A stretch of DNA of 64,000 bases from Odiellus spinosus (taxonomy: Eukaryota > Arthropoda > Arachnida > Opiliones > Phalangiidae). A program made the position numbers and the translations under genes. Below the pieces are notes generated by a model, which made no database searches, was not told the DNA's origin, and saw only the letters and a list, made by a program, of their open reading frames with translations. Of this stretch, positions 10,716-21,078 are shown in pieces; the first letter of the stretch is position 1, and every line of letters starts with the position of its first letter. Location: positions 2,320,159-2,384,158 of the forward strand of contig OY987228.1 of NCBI GenBank assembly GCA_963920705.1. Reading direction: 5' to 3'.

Positions 10716-11916
10716 TTATATCATAATGCTGAACTTGCATTTGTTTGTGTCCAACAACGGTTAAGAGTGCTCGGAAAGTGGCTTGTTTACCGACGTGGGC
10801 AAAGACTTCGTCATAGTCTGATCCAAATTTCTGAGAAAAGCCTTGCGCAACAAGGCGAGCCTTGTATCTAATAACGTTTCCCTTCGCTTCTCTCTTGGTT
10901 TTAAACAACCATTTACAGCCAATGGCCTTTTTGTTAGGTGGCAATGTCGTAAGAGTCCATGTTTTCATGTTTTCGAGTGACTGAAGCTCTTCAGCTATTG
11001 CCGCTTTCCATTCCGTCCCATTGGGTCCTGAAATAGCTTCCTCTATTCCACAAGGGTCATAGATAGTTGTATCACCGTGTTCCGCAATCATGGCCTCAAT
11101 TAATCTCTTTGGTGGCTGCCCTTTGTTTGTTCTTGATGAGCGTCTTATTTCTGGCTCAATCACGGCTATGGCATCGTCCAATTCACTATGTACCGATACG
11201 TTTTCTTCACTAACTGAAGTATCTTCGTTTTGTATCGCGTCTGGTTCTCCCTTTCTATTTTTATTTAAAGGCACGTAGCAATCTTCATGGTCTTCTATGA
11301 ATTTTACATCTCGGCTTATTGTTACGAGGTCGGTCTTCGTGTCGACAAGCCTGTAAGCTTTTGAGCCTTCTTCGTATCCCATGAATGTCAAGTTCTTCGC
11401 TTTTCCGTCTAGTTTCCGACGTTTTTCATCAGGGATGTGGGCGAAAGCTGTGCAACCGAAGATTCTAGTATTGCTTAAATCAGGGGTTTTTCCGTACCAG
11501 TGCTCGTAGGGCGTTTTCTCAACTGCTCTACTTGGCAACCTGTTTTGCAGGTAGCAAGCTGTGATTACTGCTTCACTCCAATAGCGATTCGGAAGTTTTG
11601 CGTCCGTGAGCATACAATCTTTGCAGAGTAATGTTTTTATTTCTCTATTGACATACTCGCCACCTCTGTCTGAACGAAATTTAGTTGGCTTACGGTTGTA
11701 TTTAGTTTCACAGAGTCGTACAAAACCACGGATATGCTCAGCGACTTCGTCTTTTGTTTTGAGAAGTGACACGATGGTATATCTGCTGCGATCATCAATC
11801 AATGTCAGAATATACTTTTTCTCGCTTGGTGTTACCGTTTGCATCGGTCCACATAAGTCCGTGTGGATTAAGTCTAGTGTACGCTCTGATTTAGTTGTAG
11901 ATTTCGGGAACGGCAA
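10690..11916 (-). pseudogene. Copia integrase core (Glu deleted) and 5' reverse transcriptase
   Basis: The integrase core shows the first Asp (LIHTDLCGPM) and second Asp (RSDRGGEY). The sequence then jumps from REIKTLLCKD straight to CMLTDAKLPNRYWSEA. In copia elements about 25-30 residues, including the TPQQNGVAER block with the catalytic Glu, lie between these motifs. An in-frame deletion near 11605-11615 therefore removes the third active-site residue. The GKT motif region (FMGYEEGSKAYRL) follows, then the RT start WKAAIAEELQSLENMKTW and RYKARLVAQGFSQ. The frame is lost near 10715. Confidence 0.9.
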
Positions 11917-12692
11917 TCATGACATCTTTCCTTCACAACATGTTTTACAAATACATGTATTTTCGCATTTTGATATCTTTATACCATCTCCCAGCTGCTT
12001 ATTAACAAAAACTTTTACTGCTTCCGGATCCCGATGTCCAAGTCTTCTGTGCCAGAGATGAATGCAAGTTTTCGATAACAAACATTTATTGGACGCCAAT
12101 AAAGCGGATAATGGTTGATCCAATTTGTAAAGGTCTCCATCGCATGTTGCCTTTGCGATAATTTTGCCATCCGATTGAATAAACTTACAATTTTCTTCAT
12201 CAAATGTAATTTTCAGTCCATTCTTCACTAATTGATGCACCGATAAGAGGCTGCCAGTCAGTTGTGGCACGTATAATACGTCTTTGACATCCGCGATAGT
12301 TAGTGTATCATTTTCAACAATACAGTGTAACATTCCGATCCCTTTTCCGGTAGCTTGTAAAGTTCCACCATCCGCAGCATATACTTTGTCTTTGAAGGTT
12401 TCGTCCAAGGTTGAAAAGAACGTTCTGTCATTCGTCATATGACACGTAGCACCCGAATCAACGTACCAAGCGTTACCTCTGAGCTTACTAGTTATTTTGA
12501 AGGAGGTATAGTTACCCTTATCCTCTTGGGTTTGCTTAGCAACGCTTGCTTGTGATTTTCCAGTTGGTTTGGATCTTGGCGGATTTCTTCCTTTGTCAGA
12601 CCAACAGTGTTTCTTTGAATGACCAACCTTTCCACACTGCCAGCAAGTTCCTGTAAGTCTCGTCGCTGCAGCTGGTGTGTTTTTAAATGTTT
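11917..12692 (-). pseudogene. Copia zinc knuckle, protease and integrase zinc finger
   Basis: The frame carries the CCHC knuckle CWQCGKVGHSKKHC, then the aspartic protease active site YVDSGATCHM, a VLYVPQL protease motif and the gag-pre-integrase domain LWHRRLGHRDPEAV with CICKTCCEGK (HHCC). It ends at a TGA at 11917-11919 immediately before the integrase core, in the same frame as the next segment. One nonsense change therefore separates the two. Confidence 0.9.
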
Positions 12693-13223
12693 TTAAGGCC
12701 GTTGTTTCTCGTTTAATTCAGTTTTATCGTTTAGTCCAACTCTTCTATTATGTTCGTCAATTAGTTTTCCTTTTACTAATTCCAGAGTTAAATCGGCTTC
12801 ATTTCTAGTTTCTAGCGCAATAATTAAAGTTTCATAACTTTCCGGTAGGCTGCATAGCAATAAAGCTACCACTAGATTTTCTTTTAAATTTTCGCCTAAA
12901 CCTCTTAAACGATCAACGATATCTAGCATTTTTTCGAGATGATCCTCCATATTTCCTGATTCAGTCAATTGACTTCGACATAGCTTTTTCAAACAGAATA
13001 CTTTGCTACAAAGCGTACTTTTCTCGTGGTAGGCTTTAAGCGCTTCCCAAACTTCTAGAGCTGAAGTTTTATCTCTGACATGCATCAGCTGACTATCTTC
13101 AACGAGTAAGCCTATTAATGCCCTTGCTTTATTATCTTGCCTCGTCCAAGCCGTTGTCAACGGTGTTGGAGCTGCTTCGTTGATCACATGCCATAGATCC
13201 TCTTTTATTAAAAACATTTCCAT
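12693..13223 (-). pseudogene. Copia gag (capsid part)
   Basis: 176 codons of gag-polypeptide of the LTR copia type: an N-terminal KEDLWHVI helix, then a WEALKAYHE motif and a leucine-rich C-terminal half with LPESYETLIIAL, classical for this family. In-frame residues upstream of the ATG (YQVWKFKM) also match copia gag, so the true start lies further upstream or has been lost: a TAA is met before any ATG. The frame shifts near 12690 into the zinc knuckle. Confidence 0.88.
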
Positions 13224-13432
13224 TTTAAATTTCCAAACCTGATAGTTTGAGCTATTCAGCTTCGCGAATTACACCTTTGTTGTATACGTCATATTTATTT
13301 TTGTTAGCTTTATTCAAGTTCTCACAATGGCTGGCGTTTCAGTCTATTGTTTATCGAACTTAATTATTCACACCCACGCTACTTAGTAGCGATGTAACTA
13401 TTAGCATTAGCGTAATTAGTTTACTAAAAGCA

Positions 13433-13448
13433 TCCCAGGCCCATAACC
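13433..13448 (-). promoter_or_regulatory. Copia primer binding site
   Basis: Reading on the minus strand right after the 5' LTR, AGGTTATGGGCCTGGG. This resembles the primer site of Drosophila copia (GGTTATGGGCC...), which pairs with an internal fragment of initiator methionine tRNA. The element therefore probably primes with a half-tRNA rather than a tRNA 3' end. Confidence 0.75.
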
Positions 13449-13662
13449 TGTTGGAAATTTGCGGTGTCTAAAACTAATTATTATAAAATGACACAAAGTT
13501 CTTATTAACAAGAGCAAAGCTCTTTACACTTTTATTGACAAAGCGCGACTACGCAGTTACAGATAGAAAAACAACTAAGATAAACAAAAGTGACGCAATC
13601 ATATAGATCGGTTAGTATTGAGAATGGGTTTCCATCTATGAGGATAATTTTGCAATTCAACA
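13449..13662 (-). repeat. Copia 5' LTR (214 bp)
   Basis: Matches the LTR at 9271-9482 except for one transition and the 2-bp TT insertion. It is followed immediately outside by CAAAC, the target duplication. Confidence 0.97.
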
Positions 13663-14119
13663 CAAACTCTAGTTTTCGTTAATCTGGGGCACTTAACTAA
13701 ATTAGTCAAGGGTTGTTTCCCTAAAACATGATCAGAGTGTGGCGAAACTTTAGAATACAGATGCAGAGATAATTTGGGATCTGCTGTGGTTTTTTCTTGG
13801 GTCTGCCCCAAAAATATTGGTGCAAAACATACGAAGGTAAACACTAAACAGTAATCATTTTATAATAATAAAAAAGTAATAAATTGTGCATTAATAATAA
13901 TTGGGGCAATGGGCAAGCCAACCTTTGTTTCACAAATCGTATTCCGGAAATCTAATATTGGCAAGTTGTATACCTTTATCTGGAAATTTATATTCCAAGA
14001 TTGCCAAATTCTTCAGCCATGCCAACGTAAAGTTTTTTGGAAAAGACACCTATCTAAGGCTAGTTAAGGCCGCTGAATTATTTTTACTAAAAATTACTTT
14101 AGCAGTTTCAGCTGCTTGA

Positions 14120-14575
14120 AATTTTTAAATTAAATTAACATAATGAAGTGTAGAGTTTGACTTTCAATCTTGTGTAAGAAATTTAAAAAGTTCTGTTAAA
14201 ATTATCTACCAACTTGTAATTCCTAATTAAGAATTATTAAACTAGAAAAAGATTACTCTTTTCAATTATTAATTAATTTGCAGAGTTTGTCAAGCCTCCT
14301 TATGTACAAACGATTAGAATATCCCAATCTAGCTCTCAGCATCCCACATATAAACATAGGTTTGTACGTACTACAAACTATGGCTGACTAAAATAAAGAT
14401 GGTTGGCTACCTAAGGAAATGATAACATTGATGGAGACCAAAGTACGTGTAGTAGGATAAGCTATAGCCGCCTAGCCTTTAGTACAGCTCTTAGGTTAAA
14501 ATGACTTAAAACCATACAAAGTTCAGGCGAGTACTTAAAACTCCAAAAACGTAGACTGTTTATGTGGATAGAGGC
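14120..14575. other. Non-coding stretch
   Basis: AT-rich; no continuation of the split gene, no other recognisable protein and no clear element ends were found. Confidence 0.4.
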
Positions 14576-14579
14576 AGTA

Positions 14580-14940
14580 TAAGGGAAGAGAAATTGGTAG
14601 CCATCCTTCAATATCAGGCTCAGTAAGGGGGATGATCCATCGCTATTACTGCGCATGAGCTCATGCACAGTGATAGCATTGGGTCACCCCCCCCCTTACT
14701 GAGTCTGATACTGAAGGATGGCTACCCCTTTTTCTTCTGGCGAAGAGGCTTATTGTCAGTGTATATTATGTGGATAGGGGCAGGAATTCTAGTATAAGCC
14801 TCTTCGCCAGAAGAAAAGGGGGTAGGCATCCTTGGGGATCAGCCATCGCTATCACGGCGCGGCGATAGCCTTGAGTCATCCCTCTTTGTATGCCTGATAC
14901 TGAAGGATGCCTACACCCTTTTCTTCTGGTGAAGAGGCTT
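14580..14940. repeat. Two tandem long DNA hairpins
   Basis: Hairpin 1 (~14580-14750) pairs GGTAGCCATCCTTCA...TCAGGCTCAGTAAGGG with its complement ending GGATGGCTACC. Its apex is the palindrome GCGCATGAGCTCATGC. Hairpin 2 (14796-14940) has 38-base arms (AAGCCTCTTCGCCAGAAG... against ...CTTCTGGTGAAGAGGCTT). The right arm of 1 and both arms of 2 share sequence, so the pair is a diverged tandem duplication. Apices share CATCGCTATYAC. I read them as MITE-like foldback units. Confidence 0.85.
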
Positions 14941-15030
14941 GTCGTTACTGTATATTAGACACGAGATATATAATGATAACAATAGGGAACTGATAAATTT
15001 AAACCAAATCTCATATAAGAAGATATCTTC

Positions 15031-15154
15031 TTATAATAATATTAAATTATTTTACCAGACTGATATTGCTAGTTAAAAGAAACAGTTTATTAATTAAACT
15101 GTTTCTCTTAACCATGCAGTATCAGTCTCCTGAATTATTTAAATATTATTATAA
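15031..15154. repeat. Perfect-arm AT-rich hairpin
   Basis: Arms pair TATAATAATATT...CAGACTGATA with TATCAGTCTC...AATATTATTATA. The centre GAAACAGTTTAATTAAACTGTTTC is itself nearly perfect. A separate perfect 20-bp palindrome, ATAAGAAGATATCTTCTTAT, lies next to it at 15014-15033. Confidence 0.85.
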
Positions 15155-15242
15155 TATAAATTATACATTAATGTTATAAGATATGTTAAATAATGGAAAT
15201 TACAAATTTTTAAGAAACTAAATGATTAAGATGAAACTGAAG

Positions 15243-15510
15243 TATAGGTACAAATAAATAATTTAGGGAGTAATGTTTTATATCAATAGACCTCTTGCGT
15301 TTATTTTGACCCCTCCAAAGGTGTTAGGCAACCGACAGAATCTGACAAGCAAAGGGGGATGAAACATCGCCGTCACGGCGCACGAGCTTATCATCCCCCT
15401 TTGCAGGTCTGCTTATGTGGGTTGCCCACCCCCTTTGGAGGGGTCAAAACACACGCAAGATGTCTATTGATATAAAACATTACTTCCTAAATTTTCAATT
15501 TGTGCCTATA
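15243..15510. repeat. Long hairpin, about 268 bp
   Basis: The left arm includes AATGTTTTATATCAATAGAC and TTTTGACCCCTCCAAAG. The right arm carries their complement at 15430-15492. The apex CATCGCCGTCACGGCGCACG resembles the apices of the hairpins at 14.6-14.9 kb (CATCGCTATCACGGCGCG), which suggests one family of foldback elements despite unrelated arms. Confidence 0.88.
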
Positions 15511-15594
15511 ATTAATATGTCATTAATGGGCGTGCTTCACGGGGCGGTAATACAGCGGAACGCGTTTTCCACTTTACTACTACATACCCCGACG

Positions 15595-16171
15595 AAAAGC
15601 CCCCCCCCCTCGATTTCGGGCACGACCACGACCATTTTCAACGTTTTCCACCTCTAGATATCCTACATAAATTCCATTAGGAGCAGGATAACTATCCCTT
15701 ATGCGTGAAATGCAGCAGGATGGCAGAGGGGTCCGGTTTCCAATGCCTAACCTGCCATATAGCCATAGGCAAAGGTTAGAATAGCCCTGATACCTCATAT
15801 TAATATTGGCTATATCAAGCAAATCTCGTGCCGAATTCTCATAACCAATACTAGAACTGCTGGCTCTAGGCACAATAATTCAAAAATTGGCCGATCCGCA
15901 ATACACCGCTCTCTGTACCCACAACAGACGTTCTCGGTGGCTGTTGGCATTTCTGCACAGTGCCCACATACACACCAATTGATGTCCGGAGAAGGCTCTC
16001 CATCGCCATTATTTTTTCCCATTGAGGCCATCGCGGGGTTTTCTCTAGTGTATTAGCAGCAGACTTGGAGGAGGATGGTGTGTAGGGGCTGGTCATGTGT
16101 TTGATGGTTGTAGGGACTTGAAAATCTTCAAAAACCTTTTCGACCTCCTTTTCCACTTCTTTTTCAGTCAC
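15595..16171 (-). pseudogene. P2RX7-type intracellular-domain protein, broken
   Basis: The strand reads DINWCVCGHCAEMPT, then ENVCCGYRE, CIADRPIFELLCLEPAVL, then in another frame MRYQGYSNLCLWLYGRLG, LPSCCISRIRDSYP and GIYVGY. This is the cysteine-rich zinc-binding domain first known as the ballast domain at the P2X7 receptor C-terminus and found alone in many invertebrate proteins (WCxCGxC, CC, CLNPxVL, PSCxVxxIRxxFP). Two frameshifts break it: an A-run near 16023 and another near 15850. An acidic/basic N-terminal segment (EKEVEKEVEKVFEDF) opens just after a splice-acceptor-like TTATTCCAAAG at about 16171-16180. No membrane segment is seen, so this is a domain-only protein, not a receptor. 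Confidence 0.82.
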
Positions 16172-17261
16172 TTTGGAATAAAAATATTTTCATTGTTATA
16201 GTTATAACCCGAGAGACATTCAATTTAAAAATCAGCATTAACATTCCATTTACATTAAAAGTAACCCTATGTTTGACGTTATTTTTTCAGTGTTAACATA
16301 ACTTTTTTTTGTTGTTGTTACACATAGGCTGGCTACAAGATGAGATAATCATATATTATATGAATTTGAGATTTCATTTATACCATCTTATATTAAATGA
16401 ATTTGAGATTTCATTTATACCATAATTATTAGCAGAGACATAATCACTTTACGAAACTAAGTTTTCCCCTAAAATTTTGCCAGAGACCGGCGTAGGATGT
16501 AGGCTTTTGTCCCCTTTCTCCGTCTACGGCGGCACTCCTTGTCGTCGGGCGCCTGACTTCTCCCATTTCTCGAACCACTCCTTTAGTTTCCCATGCATAC
16601 ATGGGACTGATAAAACAAGTTGGCGTAGTTAAAAAACTCTAAAACTGACCCAGGAAAAACATAACTCGTTTAATAATTATCGTAGAAATAAAAACTAAAG
16701 TTTATTATGTTCGTGGAGAGTTGCTTAATTAAGTAATTTGCAGTAAAAAAAATTTGCCTTAAAAATACGTGCATAACATGGTCAAATATAGGCGCATAAC
16801 ATGGTCAAATATAGGCTATTTTGGGAAGATAATTAAAAGTTAACGTTAATTATTGAAATTAAATTAGTTTAGGCTAAAATGTTCAACATAATCTCAAAAA
16901 CGAAACCTGAGCTATTTTATGAAAAAATGTTAGTTCGTTTGTCAGGAAATCGTACTTAGCAAAGGTATAAATTACAAATACTTAGCTTCGTAAAATGATC
17001 ATAACTCGCTTAATTATAATCGTAGCACTTAAGCTAAACATTCGTATGATAGATGATGTGTCAATTAAGACAGAAAAATAACGTCAAACATTATTTATTT
17101 TGAAGAGTAATTAAATATTAATTCAATGTTTTTTAAGTTACGTATAATCATATCTCATAGAGTAAAAAAAAAGAATGAAATATAAATTTACCTAGAATTG
17201 TCTCTAGTTTAATTATCATGTAAGGAAATAATTCTGATTGCCTTAGAAGCCAAGAAAATCG
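16172..17261. other. Non-coding stretch
   Basis: AT-rich, with local direct duplications (a roughly 30-bp ATATTAAATGAATTTGAGATTTC-type pair at 16350-16420; GCATAACATGGTCAAATATAGG twice at 16771-16815). A GC-rich patch at 16480-16610 looks unlike the surroundings, but I cannot assign it a protein. Confidence 0.4.
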
Positions 17262-18205
17262 TATTCGGAGAACCCGGTAGGGTTCTTACGTTATGGGCTG
17301 ATCATCATCTGTAATGCAATTTTGATTTTCTTAAAAAATTGGACCTTTAGCCAATCAGAACGCTCCATTTCCCCATTGAAATAACATTAAAATCGACTCT
17401 TTCGAGGACATGTCCCGTGCATCGCAGAACTAAAAGAGTAATTATTTGTTACGGTTAAAACCAATTTTAAATGGTAGACCAAGGTTCGAATGTTGAACTT
17501 TTCAAGTTTCATTTAAAAATATTAAGTCTAAGTATTTTAAAATTAATTCTGAAGTTGACCTTTTTTTTGGTACTTAGCTGGTTTCGCGCATGGCCAAATT
17601 CGTAATGTTATTCTATGGGATTTGGTTTTTTGAAAGTGTCTTACCTTTCAGATTTATTTTCTAATACTTCCGGATATTTTTCAGACTTGGATTTTCCGTG
17701 TGGTATGAATTAAGTTTCAAGCTTTATTTGAAGACTAATTTCATAATTTTACACCGATTAGTTGGCCCACAATCTATTCATGAAAACGGAGGGAACAACA
17801 AGGCGGAGAAATAGATTCGCCAAAAACCTAAGCCTAATTTGACAAATTAGGCTTAGGTTTTGATTTGGAGGCTATGGGTATTGAACCCTAATGACTTAAT
17901 TTCTCCTTTATATTTTTGCCGTTCATAGACTGTGACCAAACTAATCGGTATAAAATTATGAAATTTGTCTTAAAATAAAGCCCGTAAAATATTTGGAAGC
18001 ATTAGAAAATAAATCTGAAAGGTAAGTCTCTTACAAAAAATCTAAATCCCATAGAATAACATTAATTTTCAATTTCTCCGCCTTAAAAGTACTCTCCTTT
18101 TTAAAAATGAGTGAAATTCCGAACGACTTGCCATTCCGAACGGCAATAAGGAAGGTATTAGCATCAAAAATAATGAAAAAATTAATTTAAATTTGGTTTA
18201 AAGGG
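17262..18205 (+). repeat. Left copy of a ~1-kb inverted repeat (foldback element end)
   Basis: From ATTCGGAGAACCCGGTAGGG inward the sequence is the reverse complement of 32110-33128, over nearly the whole length with few differences. The copy is itself a foldback: arms at ~17608-17820 and ~17870-18065 (TTATTCTATGGGATTT against AATCCCATAGAATAA) flank the palindrome CCTAAGCCTAATTT/AAATTAGGCTTAGG at 17823-17861. Its inner end (18120-18205) contains a single monomer of the ~100-bp satellite in reverse orientation (ATCAAAAATAATGAAAAAATT...TTTAAAGGGTAATG). Confidence 0.9.
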
Positions 18206-18690
18206 TAATGTAAAATATAACCCCTCTAAACGAAATAAGATTGAAAAATACTCAAATCCAGACAAGCCTAACCTACAATAAACACCAATTAACTTTGGTT
18301 TTTATGGTATTTAATCATTATTGGCTGTGAACCGCTTATTACTAATGAAAAATCCATTCTGTCAAATTCCATAAACACGACGCTAAATTCGAACATGTGA
18401 CGACACTTTATCAAATTTGATATGTCATTTGGGCCACTGTTCCATCATACCACCCTTCCAAGCTATAATATTTTGGCCTATTTGCACCTTCAACCAGAAA
18501 AACAACGCTATAATACTGGTGGAGCCATCACAACGTGTTTGTTCAGAAATTCTGATTGCGTTACAGATTACTGCGAATACTTTATCTCCTTCACGATACA
18601 ATACACGCTTTGAAGTAACGGACGGAACATGCGCTTTGTTAATATGTTGAAAACACCAAAACCAGAAGCACTTTCGCTTCCCTGAGATAA

Positions 18691-18945
18691 TGCTTCGAGT
18701 GCCTTTGAGTAAGGGAGAGACGAGACATTTTTTGCGGCAAGAGCGTGGATCTATTCACGAGAGAAGCAAAGCGGGTAACCCCGAAGCATTTTTACGACTC
18801 CCGGAAAATGCTTCGAGCGCCTTTGAACTAGGGAGAAACGGGACATTTTTTGGGGCAAGAGCGTGGATCTGTTCACGAGAGAAGCGAAGCGGCGTAGCTC
18901 CGAAGCATTTTTACGACTCCCGGAAAATGCTTCACACGCCCGATC
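18691..18945. repeat. 118-bp tandem duplication
   Basis: Two copies of a 118-119-bp unit starting TGCTTCGAGYGCCTTTGA (18691 and 18809), with a third start at 18928 that diverges at once. Copies differ at about ten sites. The surrounding 18206-19616 otherwise shows no gene I can recognise. Confidence 0.88.
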
Positions 18946-19616
18946 GACTTTTTGGGTCTTCGCAAATCGTGTTTTAAATAATGAAGCAATAGAATGACGA
19001 GAAGTATGAAAAACCCAGCGCATAGAACTGCTTCTTAAGATTCATGTTAAATCGCTTCTTTAACCTGATCAATAATATGAACTTTCATTTCACGGCAATA
19101 TGCTTCGTTATCATATGCCTTTTTTTCAATTTATTTCAGAGAAGTGTATAGTTAGACGGAACGATTTTCAATTCATGTCATGAATAATACAGATATAATA
19201 ATCAAAAACAACTTTAAAACTAGTGAGTAACTCAGAACACTAAAAGAAGTAAACACTACCTAACACGAAGGATGGGGTCAAATGCAGTTTTCGAAATTTG
19301 CTTTATTTGAAGCGAATTTAGATCAAAATATAGTATGCTGTTTTGCCCATCACTGGTCTATTTAAGTTACTTAATTGCTAGGTTATTATTATTATTCCAT
19401 TTAGTTTTAGATTTATTTAAATGTACGGCAGCTAGGTGGCGCCAATGTTTCAGCGTTCACGGCTTGCGTTAGCTTATAGGTCCCCTTTCGTGAAAATCAG
19501 CTACTAGGGTTTATTCACGGGAACGCGATAGCGTTCAATGTTGTGGACCCTTCGTTTGTAATACAATTTCCTTAAATCTATGTTGGGTTGTTTTTTACCC
19601 AAGTACCTAATAATGA
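18946..19616. other. Non-coding stretch
   Basis: No recognisable gene; ordinary unique-looking AT-rich sequence up to the target duplication of the next element. Confidence 0.4.
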
Positions 19617-19626
19617 ACTAGACGCT

Positions 19627-20951
19627 AGAGACGAGTCGGGCCCCGATTAAATCGGGTTTTTTCGACCCGACCCGACCCGAACCCGTTTCGGGTCGGGTCG
19701 GGCACAAAATTAAAAAAAAAATTCCGGGTCGGGTCGGGCTTTTATTTCGTGAAATTCATATAGGGTCGGGTCGGGTTGGGCTCATTTTCAATCGGGCCCG
19801 GGCCGGGTCGGGTTTTTTCTTCCCCTTAAAATATTCGGGTCGGGTTTTTTCTTCCCCTAAAAATATTCGGGTCGGGTTTTTTCTGCGGCTTGAATATTCG
19901 GGTCGGGTTTTTTCTTTGCCTTAAAATATTCGGGTTGGGTCGAGTCAGCTTTATTTTTCACCGGCTGGCTCTCATACTTGAGCTTGATTTCGTGAGAGGG
20001 AGAATTGAAGCGATTTCTTTAGGCGAGAGTCGCGACTCTCGAGACATTTATGAAATAGCCTTGTATCTACAATTCTACATATACCTCTAGCCCTAGCTCT
20101 TGGGCGCACGTCGCAGGAAAACGTCTTACTTCGTGGGAATTACGGCTTGTAAACCATCCCATCCCCTACCCCACGCTCCCAAAGTGTGATATCTGCCGTG
20201 ACCTGTGAGTGCAGTTCTCATTTTCCTCCTTGGAGTCGCCAGGGAATATTAAGGGGGGATGGAATGGCGGCCACACGTTATAACGCGTGTCGTTCAAACT
20301 CAGCTTCTGCGTCCAATTCCCCCTTTTTTTGGCGCTTGGCTGTTAATATATTTTCTAATACGCGTCCTTTTTCGCGCATCCTACGTGGCTCCTTGCTAGA
20401 GAAGGAGAGAGCAGACTAAAACATTTAAGCTAAGATGATGTAAGTATGTCACGTGAGTGCGCACCAAAAACACGGTTAGCAACTTAGCATCTTTGGTTAC
20501 AGAAGCGAGAGAGGAAACTACGTCATCTTCAGACTTTTCACGGACTAGTCAGCGCCGTTTTTCGGGTCGGGTCAGGTTTTTTTTTAAAAAAGTTTTCGGG
20601 TCGGGCCGGGTCGGGTTTTTTTTTTTTTTAAATTTTTCGGGTCGGGCCAGGTCGGGTTTTAAAAAAAAAAAAAAAAAAAAAAAATCGGGTCGGGCCGGGT
20701 CGGGTTTTTTTTTTTTTAAATTTTTCGGGTCGGGCCAGGTCGGGTTTTTAAAAAAAAAAAAAAAAAAAAAAATCGGGTCGGGCCGGGTCGGGTTTTTTTT
20801 TTTAAAAAAAAAAAAAATTTCGGGTCGGGCCGGGTCGGGTTTTTTTTTTAAAATTTTTTTCGGGTCGGGCCGGGTCGGGTTTTTTTTTTAGAATTTTTTT
20901 TTCGGGTCGGGCCGGGTCGGGTCTTTAAAATGGTGGGCCAGACTCGTCTCT
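19627..20951. mobile_element. GGGTC-repeat-rich nonautonomous DNA transposon (MULE-like)
   Basis: A 1325-bp unit flanked by an exact 10-bp direct repeat ACTAGACGCT (19617-19626 and 20952-20961). Termini are inverted: AGAGACGAGTCGGGCCC at the left and its complement with one mismatch at the right. A 9-10-bp target duplication fits Mutator-like elements, though the family is not proven. Both flanks inside the ends (19.64-19.95 kb and 20.56-20.93 kb) are tandem, degenerate TCGGGTCGGGTT units separated by A/T homopolymers. The central 20.0-20.55 kb is unrelated and may be captured DNA. Low-complexity ORFs here (FFFSGRAGSGF-type) are not genes. Confidence 0.85.
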
Positions 20952-21078
20952 ACTAGACGCTATTTAGAGGTTATACGGATTCATATTTGCTCAAGTAGCA
21001 CTGTGACGCTAGGCTTAAATTCGAAAAATAGTAAAAAACAATTTCAGAGCAGATTTTTAGATTTTATTTAAAAACAAA

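Larger units (their letters stand above)
9271..13662 (-). mobile_element. Ty1/copia retrotransposon, complete ends
   Basis: A 4392-bp element bounded by TG...CA long terminal repeats and an exact 5-bp target duplication CAAAC (9266-9270 and 13663-13667). It has a tRNA primer site and polypurine tract, and encodes in order gag, protease, integrase, reverse transcriptase and RNase H on the minus strand. The two LTRs differ by about one substitution and a 2-bp indel over 212-214 bp, implying recent insertion. The coding region nevertheless has a gag-pol frameshift near 12690, a stop at 11917, an in-frame deletion removing the integrase glutamate near 11610 and a frameshift near 10715. It was therefore probably mobilised in trans or decayed very quickly. 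Confidence 0.97.
7431..14119 (+). pseudogene. Multi-exon transposase-like gene, N-terminal half, split by a copia insertion
   Basis: Exons with GT..AG borders that keep one frame: 7431-7452, 7507-7615, 7815-8014, 8077-8242, 8312-8374, 8452-8518, 8590-8658, then 9221-9270 joined to 13668-13836. A further coding stretch lies at about 13905-14080. Exon 2 encodes SFARWDELRKELKVSNEALA, a short helical N-terminal module. Middle exons are basic and Ser/Pro-rich, with TPKTLKRKFSTPS and SKRRLLFH resembling nuclear localisation signals. The late exons give SECGETLEYRC and VVFSWVC, Cys pairs, and then WASQPLFHKSYSGN. I recognise the WxSQP...GN layout from a widespread, poorly named family of large transposon-encoded proteins with an RNase H-like core. 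The exon at 9221 is cut by the copia element. Without the element and one CAAAC copy the frame is continuous. One in-frame TGA at 13729-13731 and the missing 3' part show that it is not functional. A host gene of the same family is possible. Confidence 0.65.

Noticed and set aside
13599..13844. Minus-strand ORF starting with a signal-peptide-like stretch
   Set aside because: It crosses the copia LTR boundary, and the plus strand of the same DNA is a phase-matching exon with cysteine motifs, which explains it better.
17823..17861. TTAGGC-containing palindrome as telomeric repeat
   Set aside because: Only one inverted pair per element copy, not a tandem array, so it gives no evidence of a telomere.
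18690..19023. Overlapping ORFs on both strands in the 118-bp duplication
   Set aside because: Both strands are open only because the repeat lacks stops; there is no recognisable domain.
20457..20891. Plus-strand 144-residue ORF rich in Phe, Lys and Gly
   Set aside because: It is a translation of GGGTC units and A/T homopolymers inside the nonautonomous element.
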